NCBI GenBank assembly: GCA_014529385.2 | Contig: CM043971.1 | Location: forward strand, 24,111,769 to 24,175,768 | From: Adiantum capillus-veneris | Taxonomy: Eukaryota > Streptophyta > Polypodiopsida > Polypodiales > Pteridaceae | DNA: 64,000 nucleotides | Reading direction: 5' to 3' | Shown: one piece after another, positions 34,430 through 47,130 of the stretch | How positions within the stretch are numbered: the stretch's first letter is position 1 | Layout: each line of letters begins with the position of its first letter | Made by a program: the position numbers and the translations under genes | Notes under the pieces: model-generated | Database searches by the model: none | What the model saw: only the letters and a program-made list of their open reading frames with translations | Told to the model about the DNA's origin: nothing

Positions 34430-34786
34430 CTGATAGATTATGGACTAAAAAATTGGCAAGCTCCGTCATTTCAATAGAGCCTTGCCACTTGTCACTGCAA
34501 GGCGCATGGAGCTCCTAAACATATCTACCTTTGCATATCACCGTGGCACCTTCCTGCATTACATCTAGTTGCTCATTACGGACAGGGAAAATGATCACAA
34601 CAGTCTCATTGCCAACATCATCCAAGTGCAAAGGGGTGCACTGAGGGGCATCGAAGCAGCTCTTCTACATCACCTGCTTGGCGCTCAGCACCTTCACTAC
34701 CAGGTTGTGGCCGGATGTGTCGGGCCTTAGATATTGCACCTTAATTGTTGTCCCTTGCTTCTGCTTTGATGCCACCATGCCTACAA
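34430..34786 (-). pseudogene. OB-fold nucleic-acid-binding protein relic (At4g28440 type)
   Basis: Read on the minus strand from an ATG near 34779, the frame gives MVASKQKQGTTIKVQYLRPD, then GHNLVVKVLSAKQVM and a stop, then VGNETVVIIFPVRNEQLDVM, EGATVIC, and a TAG before SDKWQGSIEMTEL. This is the order of a small conserved plant OB-fold protein: L-x-P-G-x-x-G-x-N-L-x-V-K-V, G-D-E-T-G, A-R-N-E-Q-x-D, G-A-T-V, and D-K-W-G-x-I-E. In-frame stops occur at two points and the glycine-rich DNA-contact segment is altered. The absence of an intron-like gap hints at a retrocopy. Confidence 0.7.
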
Positions 34787-34837
34787 CTCTATCCCCCCTC
34801 TCTCTCCCTCTCTCTCTCTCTCACTCTCTGTTAAAAC

Positions 34838-35013
<176 letters not shown>

Positions 35014-35207
35014 AAGGGAGAGGGAGAAAGGAGAATTGGTGATCAGTTCATGTTTGTCTCCAGATCGTTCCGAAATGCTTGCCTCATCAAATCTTATCAG
35101 CAAAGTTGGACGATGTATTTTGTTATACGCACAAAATTTTCCCTCTTTCCTTGAGATCTGCCAAGCTAGCTAACTGCGAGGCGCTAGAGGAGCATGTCTG
35201 CATGTGG

Positions 35208-35209
<2 letters not shown>

Positions 35210-35296
<87 letters not shown>
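35210..35296. repeat. (GA)n microsatellite
   Basis: About 87 bp of uninterrupted GA. Confidence 0.95.
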
Positions 35297-35301
<5 letters not shown>

Positions 35302-35374
35302 CTGACAAGACCAAGTACTAGAAGTTGAAGCAGTTGAAAATGGACAAGTAGAGCAGAGCATGCCAATGAAGCTT

Positions 35375-35900
35375 GTACCATGAATAGAAATCATCGAGTA
35401 AATTGAACTTGCTACAAAAGCCTCTAAAAATTGATCCACTATTGGTCTTGTACCCACATTCTTGATGGTAACCTTGTTTACATGTTGCATATCTTGTATG
35501 AACCACAAAGCTCCATTCTTCCTAGACACATTGAAACACATTTTTGAATATGGTGCAGAAGAAGGCTCCAAAATACCCATGCTAATATTTTCATTGAGTA
35601 GTTTTACTGACTTTGACAAATGTGCTTCTAGAATTGGGATTGGACATAGATTCTAACATACATGGGGTATAGCGAAGATCACCATATCTGCAGCAACATT
35701 AGGATCAACACACCCTATCTCATGTGGCTAGAAAGCAAAAGCCTCACCATGTCTTAAAGCATTTCTTTAAAACTCTTATTCTCTTATTCTGTTAAAAACT
35801 CCTCACGACCAACTTTTATCTCTTTTAGGGATTCCAATGTAAACTTGTGTTCAGTTCTTTTTGGATCCCTGAGATTTGATTGCAAACAAGATTGCTCTAT
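35375..35900 (-). pseudogene. Ty3/gypsy pol fragment: N-terminal half of RT
   Basis: Minus-strand pieces run from KHGEAFAF-like sequence near 35740, through PIP-like and SKSVKLLNENISMGILEPSS, to WFIQDMQHVNKVTIKNVGT and PIVDQFLEAF. This is the front of an RT of the same family as positions 1-172. In a normal element this half comes before the MNK-x-LRDF segment; here that segment lies upstream (35925-36155), so the order is reversed. Confidence 0.75.
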
Positions 35901-35924
35901 CTTTTTCCTACAGTTTGATGGTAA

Positions 35925-36155
35925 AGGTAAGGCCACTGGGATCTTGATAGGGTAAGATGAACTTCTTCCAACCTTGAAAAAAAATTCTCACAGTCTTTGA
36001 TATGGTTTGTAAGAAACTTACATCACCCCCTTGAATCGATACATTCATCTTTGTCTTTGTCTGAAAATCCTTTGATGGGCACATCATCCAGAAATGACAT
36101 TGTGATTTGAGGTATGAAGTCACGTAGAGCCTTGTTCATCCCACTCATCATATGT
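35925..36155 (-). pseudogene. Ty3/gypsy pol fragment: catalytic half of RT
   Basis: The minus strand reads MMSGMNKALRDFIPQITMSF then LDDVPIKGFSDKDKDE, carrying the catalytic Asp pair, followed by HIKDCENFFSRLEEVHLTLS. It breaks abruptly at 36155 against an LTR-like sequence on its 5' side. Confidence 0.75.
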
Positions 36156-36440
36156 GTAAGGTCCCTCCCTAAACCCTAGAGCCATTCAGAACTTTTCAAC
36201 CTAGAAAATAATTTAGAAAAAGCAATACCGACAAAGAAGTCATGCGAACAACGAGACTTTACTCCAGAATGAAAAGACAAGTGTATTTTGATAAGAAATT
36301 ACGTCATCCCTATATTTTTCCAAAAAGATTAAGATTATTTTTATACTTCTTCGTCAAAAGCCACGTGGGAACTGATCTAGATCGAGAACTGGGAGAAAAA
36401 GGGACTAACTTGATTGAAGGATAAAGTTAAGAGATAAGAA

Positions 36441-36677
36441 CTAAGAAGAAAGTTGGGGTCCAATAGAAATTAAGAAGAGAATTGGGATCCAATAGCATTT
36501 AAGAAGAAAATTGGGGTCCAATAGGAATTAAGAAGAGAATTGGGGTCCAATAGCATTTGAGAAGAGAAATGGGGTCCAATAGCAATTGAGAGGAGAATTG
36601 GGGTCCAATAGGATTTGAGAAGAAAATTGGGAGGAATTGAGAAGAGAATTGGGGTCCAGTAGGAATTGAGAAAAGAA
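36441..36677 (+). repeat. 30-bp minisatellite, about eight units
   Basis: The unit AAGAAGAGAATTGGGGTCCA plus about ten more bases (ATAGCATTTG or ATAGGAATTG) is repeated with small changes. Frames across it give a repeated SYWTPI peptide that is an artefact. Confidence 0.9.
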
Positions 36678-36818
36678 TACCCATCATTTCCTATATAAGC
36701 ACCCCCTTTTCTTTGTAATTGAAAGACACACATATTGCTAAGCTAATTGCATACTTGCCATGCTCAAGATTATGCTTAAGTAAATCAAGGTTTCCAATAA
36801 ACCTTGCTCTTACTCTCT

Positions 36819-36938
36819 CCCTCTCTTAAAGGCCAAACCCTCAACTCTCTTCCCCTCTTGAAGGCCAAACCCTCAAATCTCTTCCCCTCTTGAAGGCCAA
36901 ACCCTCAACTCTCTTCCTCTCTTGAAGGCCAAACCCTT
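36819..36938 (+). repeat. ~31-bp minisatellite, four units
   Basis: CTTGAAGGCCAAACCCTCAA with a CTCTCTTCCC spacer recurs four times just downstream of the TATA box. Confidence 0.9.
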
Positions 36939-37261
36939 GAGGGTTTTGTGAAGAAGCTCCTCTCTCCTTCCTCTTCATCCTAAATCCCTTTCTTTATCCT
37001 TGAACCTCACATCTCTTCAAGAAGGACTTCAACCCCATTTCCCTCTTGTTTAGAGGAGGTAATATTCATTTCTAGTGGGTACCTCCACAAGAATTAGTTT
37101 ATCCAATGTAACCTCTCTTTATGAGATTTGTAATCTTTTCATATAATGTCAATGAGTCAAATTTCTACCATTCGATGCAATTATAATAATTAATTGTGTA
37201 CATTGTGTTCTTTAAGTATTTGAATAGATCAAGTCTTCAAATTTAACATCTCCTTGACCAT

Positions 37262-37560
37262 ATATTCATGCACCTAGCGGATCGGGAGTGCCTCTCGGTG
37301 AATGTTTTATGAAATGAGGAACCGAGGGGAGCATACAGAGGCCGCAAAACCACCACGGCACCCAGCGGTGCCGCATGAGGAAAAAAATGCCATGTGCGCC
37401 AAGACATGTAGGGAGAAAAATTAACCAATTTTTTAGCATCGGGTGGCACTTTCGGGTGATGTCGTACGCCTTGGTGGTTCTGCAACCTTTGTATGCTCCC
37501 CCCATTGCCCTATTCTGTTAGAAAATTCATCGAGAGGTTTTCCCTATTGTCGGGTGCTTG
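37262..37560. repeat. Fold-back element, ~300 bp
   Basis: The left part (for example GGGGAGCATACAGAGGCCGC followed by AAAACCACCA) is mirrored on the right by CCTTGGTGGTTCTGCAACC then TTTGTATGCTCCCCCC. Outer segments also pair (CCTCTCGGTGAATGTTTT with the reverse of the segment near 37525). The centre is about 37410. It resembles a MITE of fold-back type. Confidence 0.7.
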
Positions 37561-37635
37561 AATGGTCGAGGAGTCTTGCACATATTGTGAAAATAAAGTT
37601 TTTTGGACAATATGAGCCAAAAATAATAATACATA

Positions 37636-37810
37636 ATGTTGACTCTCTATGACACGGGAGATCAACTCAACCCCAACAAGTGCCACATAAGTGAGGATGA
37701 AGTGATCTTGCTTGGTCAAAAGGTTTCCTATAAAGACATTGAGGTGGATCCTTCAAAAGCAAAGGCTCTTATTGAGCTTCCATCACCTAAGAATCTCAAG
37801 GAGGTCATTA
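37636..37810 (+). pseudogene. Tat-like RT fragment, left of MITE
   Basis: The frame reads YDTGDQLNPNKCHISEDEVI then VDPSKAKALIELPSPKNLKE and matches the minus-strand RT at 25.5 kb closely. It is cut at 37810 by the fold-back MITE. Confidence 0.8.
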
Positions 37811-38255
37811 GGAAAAAATTGGACTCACAAAGGGGCCTTATACGGAGTTTGACTTCCTCTCTCATGTCCAAAACGGGCGTGCTATAAAATTTTTGCAAAT
37901 CAACTCTAAACTTGGCGGAGATTTTACAGTTAGAATCTACGCTTGAAGCTCTTTCTATTGATATATAGCACGCCATGAGATTCCTCATATTTTGAAAGAT
38001 TCTATTTTTTATTCTTTTATGATGTGACAACTCTGTCTAGAATCTAGAGAATTAAAAAAAAGAATCTTTCAAAATATAAAGAATCTCGTGGCGTGCTATA
38101 TATCAATAGAATGAGCTTGAAGAGTAGATTCTAACTGTCAAATCTCCACCAAGTTTAGAGTTGATTTGAAAAAAAAAATTACCGCACACTCGTTTTGGAC
38201 ATGAGAGAGGAAGTCAAACTCCTTATAAGGCCCCTTTGTGGGTCCAAATCTTCTC
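37811..38255. mobile_element. Fold-back MITE inserted in a pol relic
   Basis: Two arms of about 200 bp (37811-38010 and 38053-38255) are near-perfect reverse complements around a loop of some 42 bp. The outer ends are GGAAAAAATTGGACTCAC on the left and, mirrored, AGAAGATTTGGACCCAC on the right. The uninterrupted relative at 25.4 kb lacks the sequence, so the insertion is directly visible. Possible 2-bp TA target duplications lie at 37809-37810 and 38256-38257, which would fit a Tc1/mariner-type (Stowaway-like) origin. No transposase is encoded; it would need one in trans. Confidence 0.85.
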
Positions 38256-38415
38256 TAATGCAACTCATTCATTCAAAAACTGAACTATATGTCATGTTTC
38301 ATTCACTTAGCCTCCGAGTTACTTCACCCTTTGCAAAAGTTGACACAACAAGTAGAATTTGCATGGTCTGATGAGCTTGGAGAGTACTTTCTTAACATTA
38401 AAGACATTCTGTCAG
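38256..38415 (+). pseudogene. Tat-like RT fragment, right of MITE
   Basis: Continues the RT relic with SFIQKLNYM-like and HLASELLHPL-like codons, then QQVEFAWSDELGEYF, and ends at the CT tract at 38418. Confidence 0.75.
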
Positions 38416-38417
<2 letters not shown>

Positions 38418-38449
<32 letters not shown>

Positions 38450-39186
38450 TCTTTAAACCACTACTTTCACCTTATCTACCATCGATAATGCTCTCTTTTG
38501 AGCCTACATCCATGACTCAAACAGACAAAGAAGGCCCACAATGTCTTGATATTCAAAAGAAATCCTAATCTTGATTTGATTATCATGTAAATAATGTTAT
38601 AAAAAATAACCTTAATAGGGGGTCTCCAACCTATATAGTAGGCCCCTCTCCTTCTTGTAAATCATCTCGAACATCTCACGAGCATCTTAGTACTCCATAT
38701 GTGAGGAGATATTTAGGTGTAGTTATCATCTTGTGAGCTTCACACTTGGTGTGAGAGAAACTTTGATGCTACACATTGAAAACTGAGAGAGTGTGAGTTC
38801 CCTATCTCAAACCACTATTGTACATGCTCTTCCACTATCAAAAATTGAAGTTATTGTGCTTTAAAGGCATGTCTTGCTTCTAGGATCTTCTTCCTTTCAC
38901 TTGTGCTACCTGGTTTGGTGAAAGCAAGGTGACTCGTATATTTTAAGTTTTGTCATTTGAGCTTGTTTGCAAAAGTGGTTAGTGTGTTTCCATTGCCAAG
39001 TTTCTTGTTCATTGTAAGAAGGTTTTGTGGTGAGAGGTCTCTCACACTCTAAGCGAGTGTGTGTGCATCGGCAGTGTTTAGCATTCACTATGCATTGGGT
39101 TAGTTTTTTGTACAAGCTCTATGGTAGCATTGTAACAAACCATATCCATTTGCAAGTTACAAACAAGGTATTATTATGTAAGTTCC

Positions 39187-39235
<49 letters not shown>

Positions 39236-39520
39236 CTTGCTCTATCTCTCTATTGCTCCATTTGGTGTGTGTGTGTCTTGGTGTGAGATTACCTGTGTGT
39301 TTTTTGTTTGCACCTCTTTTGATTGTGACAAAATCTCTCTTGCCTCCTAGTTCGCATCCCATAACTAGGTGGTGCCCCATCACTTATTTGGTTGTGGGTT
39401 TTTTGTTCCTTTTTCTTGCTTGTGGTTGCCCCAGTCCCAATTGAGCAACACAAGAGCCTGAAGGGGTGTTTAGAGGTCGCCTCTCTTGTTGCCCGCTCCA
39501 AACCGTCTCAATTTTGGTGT
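38418..39520 (-). repeat. LTR-like repeat, copy 2
   Basis: Reverse complement of 20322-21402. In the plus direction it starts with a CT tract (38418-38447), shows a CCTATATAG TATA-like motif near 38628 and ends near GTTGCCCGCTCC. It directly follows the Tat-like RT relic, as copy 1 lies downstream of the Tat-like element. It also contains a second CT tract (39188-39233) in the middle. Confidence 0.6.
39188..39233. repeat. (CT)n microsatellite
   Basis: About 46 bp of CT inside the LTR-like repeat; copy 1 has only a short, interrupted GA stretch at the corresponding place (near 20575-20610). Confidence 0.95.
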
Positions 39521-39676
39521 CCCCATCGAGGAGGCCTTGTGTATGTTGTTGTGAATACTCAACCTTTAGAGTAATCAAGTAGCTTGCATGAATCATGAAA
39601 ATTTGTATGACCCATTTGTTCCCATTGCAAGGCAAAGTGTATATCACTGTAAGGACAAAATAACAATTCAACCCTA

Positions 39677-40094
39677 AATCGGGGAGGGAATAGAAAGTGC
39701 GAGAAGGAGAGAAGTGAGCGTTGTTAGTTCACGCTGTGTATTTCATTATACAAAAACTTAATAATAAACTTTACAAAGTTGGCTTTTATACCTTAGCGAA
39801 GGTCTAAAATGTGTTATTTCTAGCGCCCAAGACCTTTGAAGCTCCACACTTATTGTATCTACACACCAGGTACACTAAGTGACCTATGCTTTACATCTTG
39901 GAATTCTTATTGAGCCCGTAACACATTAACAATATTACAATGGCTTGAAATAAATCAGGAATTAACAATACATGGCCATTTTAGGAAAATGTGTAGCTCC
40001 AATCTTTACTGTTTTTTCACTTTGATCTTCGATGTGCATTTATATGTCTTCGGTCTTTAGCAGCTTCTGTTAACTGACATTGACTCATTTAGCA
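39677..40094 (-). mobile_element. 3' LTR fragment of element A
   Basis: In the minus direction it starts TGCTAAATGAGTCAATGTC right after a polypurine tract and matches the first 450 bp of the LTR at 28343, including the TATA box (39783-39790). The match ends at 39677, so the U5 end is deleted or diverged. With the polypurine tract it marks the 3' end of a minus-strand element whose body extends upward. Confidence 0.7.
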
Positions 40095-40108
40095 TTCTCC
40101 CCTTTTGA
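40095..40108 (-). promoter_or_regulatory. Polypurine tract of element A
   Basis: AAAAGGGGAGAA on the minus strand directly abuts the TG start of the LTR. Confidence 0.7.
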
Positions 40109-40559
40109 TTTTAGTGCCCGTCCTCAGGCACTATTGAAAAGTGTCCGTGGAGGCTGTGGAAGGTTTTTGATTGGTTGTTGATGGGATGATTGTCTTCATT
40201 TTTTGTTGAATTTGTTGATGAGGTTCAATTTGTTGCAGCATCTTTATTGGTCTGAATAGTCTGATGTGAGAGATGATGTTGCATTTGTTCGTTATAATAG
40301 AATAATGATGAGACTGATGTTTATTTATAAAAAGTATGTACAAGAGAAGTAGAACGATGAGGTTCTAAATTAGGGTCTAATACCTGGATGACCAAAGGGA
40401 AAAACCCAGTGGGAAAAAAGTGCCTTTGGGATACGCGCATTATTCAAGTACTTATTAACATTGAAAATATTAATAAAGTACTCAAGGGATTATTTACTAA
40501 TAGATATGGAATTAGAAAATGTGATATCCGTGGAAGTTTACTAGGCCGACGCCAATTTG

Positions 40560-41480
40560 CCAAGGTAAGCACCAAACGATGGGGTACGTTGGACAATTAT
40601 CAGGCCTCCTATTTGCTCGGTGTTGACTCCACTGTTGCATGTAATGATTTTAGCCCCAAGGTCAGTACCAAGCGATAGGGAGTGTTGGACAGTCCCCAAG
40701 CGTTGGACAGTCACCAAGAATTTTATTTGCCCAGTATTGACTCATCTGTATTTTTGTAATCACAACACCATGGTCTTCATCGTTGGTTATACCAAGGTCA
40801 TTAGGAAGAGGATGGGGTCTAGGAAGGCCTCTTTATTTGCCATGAGATTATAGAGGTGATTAACATTTGGATGAATAGATACATGCTATGTTTGCAAGAA
40901 TGGTGGGTGTGTAAGAGAGGTGTAAGAGTGGTCAAAGGATACACTTTTCTCCCCAAAAAGGGGAAGGAAAAATTTATGATTTTTGGTCTTTTATAACTCC
41001 TACATATGATCTCCGATGTGAGCAGAGATTATAGATCTAGCATCTACAAGCCAAGCTCTTTCTATAGATATGTTACATGATATACTTTTGCCTACTAGAT
41101 TTTAAATTTTATTTTGGGGAAAATTTTTGAATTTAAATAAACTAGCCGTTTTAGTTGTTTGAATTCAAAACTTGTCCTTTGATTGCTTTCTTAATACTAA
41201 AGATTTGACTCCCTTAAACTACCAAATAAATTAGAGGCCCTCCTAGACTCCATTCTCTTCCTAATGTCAACACCAAGCAATAGGGAGTGTTGGGCAATCC
41301 CCAAGCTTCCTATTTGCCCAATACTGACTCGACTAAATTTTGTTTTCCGTTGCCGGTTATCATGCCCCAAGGTCTGTGCGGTTGCTTGTAACGGCTTTAA
41401 CACCTAGGTCAACACCAAGCGTTAGGGAGTGTTGGGCAGTCACCAAGCTTCCTATTCGCTCAGTAGTGACCCCACTGCAT
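40560..41480 (+). repeat. Degenerate repeats of a GTGTTGGACAGT-type unit
   Basis: A segment of the form CACCAAGCGATAGGGAGTGT, followed by TGGACAGTCCCCAAG and a TATTTGCCCAGTATTGACTC end, recurs near 40567, 40665, 41267 and 41407 in the internal region of element A. Spacing is irregular. Confidence 0.7.
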
Positions 41481-42028
41481 GACTTGTTGGTTTGCATGAC
41501 ATTGGTTTTCCTGTTGTAGTCCACTCAAGGTACATAGGTGTAAGCAAAAAAGAGTGTCTAATGTATATGTCCAATCGTGGGACATCCTACTTATGCATAC
41601 ACAAAAATGCATGGAAAACAATATGTTGTGAAAGAAAGATTTTGAGGGGTTATTCAAAAAGATGGTGTAGCTATAAAATCATATGACATGGCTTTGCAAG
41701 CTGGCACCCCTTTAAGAATGGTTTTCGTTGACGACGATATGTGCTCTCATCTTGTTGTGCATTGTGTGTGAGTGTTGGACTCTACAACACTTCACCAATT
41801 GTAAGTTAATAGATTTTGACTCTTATGCTTATTTCATCCAGCATGAGTGACACGACTTAGATATGCTCAACTCTTCCAGCTTGAGCGTAAGCCTGATAAC
41901 TACGAATCTTAGCACAGAGTTTAATACTAATTGAAGCTTTGGGACTAATGCTTTGCTCATTTTATGGCTCAGCAGCTCGACTCTGACTATGCCAAAGAGT
42001 GTTTTTTGCACCCTGGCGACTTGACTTT

Positions 42029-42950
42029 TTACATTATTGTGCTTACTACAAACATTTCTTCAGGTAAAAGTAAGCTTGAATCCTCAAAAAGAGGATTAGT
42101 GAAGGACCAAGTCAGCATTGAAGGTTTCTTTTTCCATACTTGTTTTATCTTCTTTGAATCTGCATTCACGTTGGTTGGGTTGTCCTTCTTTGACTTTGAA
42201 GACTCCATTATTTGTTTGATTCTCCAAGTGGGCCTGTTGATAGGAGTCTTTGATATTGTTGTAGGCCTATGTTCATTGTCGGCATTTGTCTTTTGACTAG
42301 GATCATTGGAAGAATTAGGAATCCAAATCTCTTGATGACCTTTGTAACTCCTTTGTTGACTTTGCTTCGTTCTAGGTCTTCTTGAGTTCTTGAGATCTTC
42401 ATGCAGGTCTGGTGTAGCTATAGTTGACTTGTGGTTGACTGGTAGCCAAATCTTTGTATAACCTGTGTAGAATCCTTCTCCAAGAGGGGCATTCTTTGAG
42501 ATCCATTTTTTTTCTATATCCTCTTGAGAGTTGTGGTTGACTTTAGCATCTTTCAATGTTGTTATGTTGTATACCTGCTTCTTAGGTATCCTAAGATATG
42601 GTCGAGGTTGATACCTAGTGGGTCTTCTTTTTTGGGAGGGACTTGAAGTTACTTCATATGATCCAACCTACGGTTTTGGCACCCATATCTGTCTGTTACC
42701 ACCATAGTACTCCTGGTATTTTAAGCTCCATTGTGATGCTATCCATCCCATGTGTCTTTCTTTTTGTGTAGATTTCCTATCTTTAATCCAAACTGGATCA
42801 TTGACTTTAACTAAACTGCTCTGAACAAACACTTTCTTGATTTTCCTTTTCTTTCTTGAGTACTTTGGCTGATACATCTTTGCTTTGTTGGGTGGCTCCT
42901 TAGAGGGTTCAGTTGGGTCAGCAATTGACTTGAAGTTTTGAAAGCGTGAC
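42029..42950 (-). pseudogene. Tryptophan-motif-rich protein relic of element A
   Basis: Minus-strand frames (42668-42877, 42029-42556) repeat a basic-aromatic motif: DPVWIKD, MGWIAS, RQIWVPK, KKWISK, TKIWLPV, QEIWIPN, KQVWKKK. The large element carries the same kind of tail just after its second protease (KQIWIPR, KQVWVAQ, KQIWIVKK). The motif spacing is about 20-60 residues and the background is polar and basic, which suggests a flexible nucleic-acid-binding protein; that is inference. Stops break the frame. Confidence 0.55.
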
Positions 42951-43199
42951 TTGCTTGAAGAAGCTAATCCATGAAGGTTCTTTGATGTACAACATATGAT
43001 GTCACAACTTTTGTGCTAATCAGTGGAAGGTCCGCTTTAGATTTACCTTTGTTTGCAAGATTTGTCTTTGATTCTCGTGACTTTTCCAGCTCAAAATCTA
43101 GCATTAATGGTATTTGTAACTGTTGCTGGCTACCTCTTGGAAAAGAGAGTATTAACATTTTACTTCTTTGTAGGCCTTGTGTTGATCTAACCATTGATG

Positions 43200-43860
43200 T
43201 CTAATGATTACATCTGCAAGAATTTCCTTTGAAGGCTTCACTTGAAATTTTACTTGATCTTCATGTTGTTGGACGCTAAGGGTAGCAACCATTTATTTTT
43301 GACTTGTAGCCTTACCCATGATTTCTTTGTTACCTGGCTTGTCTTTAGTAATCTCTAGAATGCTCTGGATGTTGTCTGAAACCATACTGCACTTTGCTTT
43401 GTTATCCAGTAGAGCATTACATCTGACACTTGCTCCATTTGTACTATTGAGAGCTACAACTATCCTTGTTGTTGGTTCTATTGAAGATCTTTGCCCAGTT
43501 TTTGCCATGGTCTCATCTTGATCTAATTGTGTCTCTATGGAAGGAGACTTGAGACTCTATTTTCCAATTTGACTTGCATCGGTTGATTTGAGTAGCAATG
43601 AGTGATTGGTCTTTGGAATTCCTGCTGCTTCCTGGTTGTTTGCAACCTTGTTCTTCTGTACTTCTAGCTTTGGTGGCATTCTCTGCTCAATAGCTTTCCT
43701 AGTTTCTCTTTGCTTTGTTTGATTTGCACTTGCTATTGCCTTTAAGCTCTCTTGAGGTTATGTCCGATGGAGATAAATGATCTTCAATAAGCTTTGCTTT
43801 GGCATCGGTCTCCATTTTAACTGTGCTTGAAGACTTTGTGTTGTCGACCAAGGGTGATCA
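43200..43860 (-). pseudogene. Second-protease relic of element A
   Basis: The frame reads RCNALLDNKAKCSMVS where the large element has RALLDSGAQTNLLS, so the catalytic Ser-Gly has become Asn-Lys. A basic stretch (QTKQRETRKAIEQRM) precedes it, as in the large element. A later HQWLDQHKAC segment corresponds to the GQPWQKQYNA region. It is plainly the same module in decayed form. Confidence 0.6.
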
Positions 43861-44018
43861 GTCATGGTCTTCATTCTTTGTTTTCTTTGACGACTGCATC
43901 TTCATTGAACTCTGTATCTCTAGAACCTTTTGGGCCTCAAAAAACCAGTGGCCTTGTATTATGTTGTTCTAACATTGTACAAGCTCAAAAGTCCAAAATT
44001 TTGTCTCTAGACCCCAAT

Positions 44019-44324
44019 AGTAAATAATCGCAATTATTTACTTTTCTTAGTTTATACACTTTTTAGGCTTGTTTTTCCAAGTAATCACCTTTTTGTGGTC
44101 TCTGGACAAGTTTGGTTGAGTTTGAACAAGATTTGTCCAAGTTATCAACTATTTAGTGTCCGCAGACTCGGATTTCAAAAATCTGGCTTAAGTCTCAATT
44201 TTGTGATCCAAATTTCACCAAATTTAATTTGCGAAGTCTACTTGATATGCTTGACCTTGTGGTATACTTAGTTGTGCAAAATTTCTCAATTTTGGAGCAG
44301 ATGTAAATAATCGCGATTATTTAC
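44019..44324 (-). repeat. Palindrome pair of element A
   Basis: A 24-bp near-perfect palindrome is centred at 44030 and a perfect 22-bp one at 44313; the core is AAATAATCGCGATTATTT. The spacing is 283 bp. Oriented spacer phrases (GATCCAAATTTCACCAAATT) match element B in reverse. Confidence 0.8.
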
Positions 44325-45932
<1,608 letters not shown>

Positions 45933-46182
45933 AAAATGAGAAACAATCTTACTATCATTGGCAAAAACTTCATTAAAAACTAGGCCTTATAAAGTGTATT
46001 TTTAAGGGCCAAAATCAAAAATTCCAAGCTAGTTTTGAGGGTGGCATTAAAGGAAACTCGCTAAATTTGGAGGATTTTAGTGTAAAAGTCAATAAAAATT
46101 TTAATTGTTTTTGTTAAGATATTCAATGTCCTGTTTTTTATTGGTTCCTACAAAAGGTTTTGGTGAAGACTTCCTTGTAGGA

Positions 46183-46183
<1 letters not shown>

Positions 46184-46277
<94 letters not shown>
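46184..46277. repeat. (CT)n microsatellite
   Basis: About 94 bp of CT. Confidence 0.95.
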
Positions 46278-46279
<2 letters not shown>

Positions 46280-46639
46280 ATAGAGGATCCTTGGAACACC
46301 ATTACTTTTCAAGTCATAACCAAAACTCCTATTAACTATTTTAGTATTCAGACCTCCAATTACAATTTTAATTGGTCTGGATCTTCCAATCATTCAAATT
46401 GCCTTGCTAGGAGAAAGTGGATATTTACAACATGACTCCATCAATGTTGATGACTAGCCTGGTGTATGGATATGGCACATAAAAAAGAAGCTAAACTATA
46501 AACTATCAGATAATGGTTCGACCTAAAACACCAGTCAACAAGCATCATGGGTATGTTTTTTCCCCCCACTGCAATAGTTTAAGTCTTTTGGTGAAAACTG
46601 GCTTAGACAAAGTAGACAACCCCATCAAACCAGATTTTT

Positions 46640-47130
46640 AGCATGGTTAATAATCAAGGCACTTGCAGGACAGTGAGACAAGCCCTAAAACTTTCCTTTG
46701 CATGTACATCATTCCTCACAATTTCATTGGTATGATCAACACACTTTTGGAGGCACATTTGCTTCATAGGGCAAGGTACGTCTATGGCAGTGAGTTTGTC
46801 CTACTGCATAACATCTTTAACAAGACAATTCAAGGCATCAGATGAGATAGCATAGAGCAAAGGAGAAAGTGGGCACCCTTCTCTTATGGATTTATGCAAT
46901 GGAATAACATTTGTAAGAGTACCATTAACTAAAATTCTAGCTGATGCATTCCCAAAAAGAATGTGAAAAATAATCTGTCCAAACCCATATTATATAGACT
47001 TTGAAATATGAACTCCCATTCAATTCTATCATAGGCCTTATCATACACTCCATGGACAATTGTTTCTGAGAAGATCTTTTAGAAGAGAGTTTTTTGTAAT
47101 TTTGTAGTGCAGTGATCAACATCATATCTA
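46640..47130 (-). pseudogene. LINE reverse transcriptase fragment
   Basis: The minus strand reads DKAYDRIEWEFIFQSLYNMG, then RILVNGTLTNVIPLHKSIRE followed by GCPLSPLLYAISSDAL. This is the plant L1-type RT between the first catalytic Asp region (K-A-Y/F-D-R-x-x-W) and the Q/E-G-C-P-L-S-P-L-L motif. Frameshifts separate the pieces, and the A/DD region that should follow is not legible. No endonuclease or 3' end is nearby. Confidence 0.85.

Larger units (their letters stand above)
36156..37250 (+). repeat. LTR-like insertion with TATA box and minisatellites
   Basis: It begins TGTAAGGTCCCTCCCTAAAC exactly where the gypsy relic is cut. It carries two minisatellites and a TATATAAG box (36692-36699) followed by AGCACCCCCTTTTC. 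The layout fits a solo LTR. The right edge (about 37250, where an inverted-repeat element begins) is uncertain and no target-site duplication was found. Confidence 0.4.

Noticed and set aside
36470-36733. Repeated SYWTPI peptide frames on the minus strand
   Set aside because: The peptide repeat simply mirrors the 30-bp minisatellite; stops appear in the other units.
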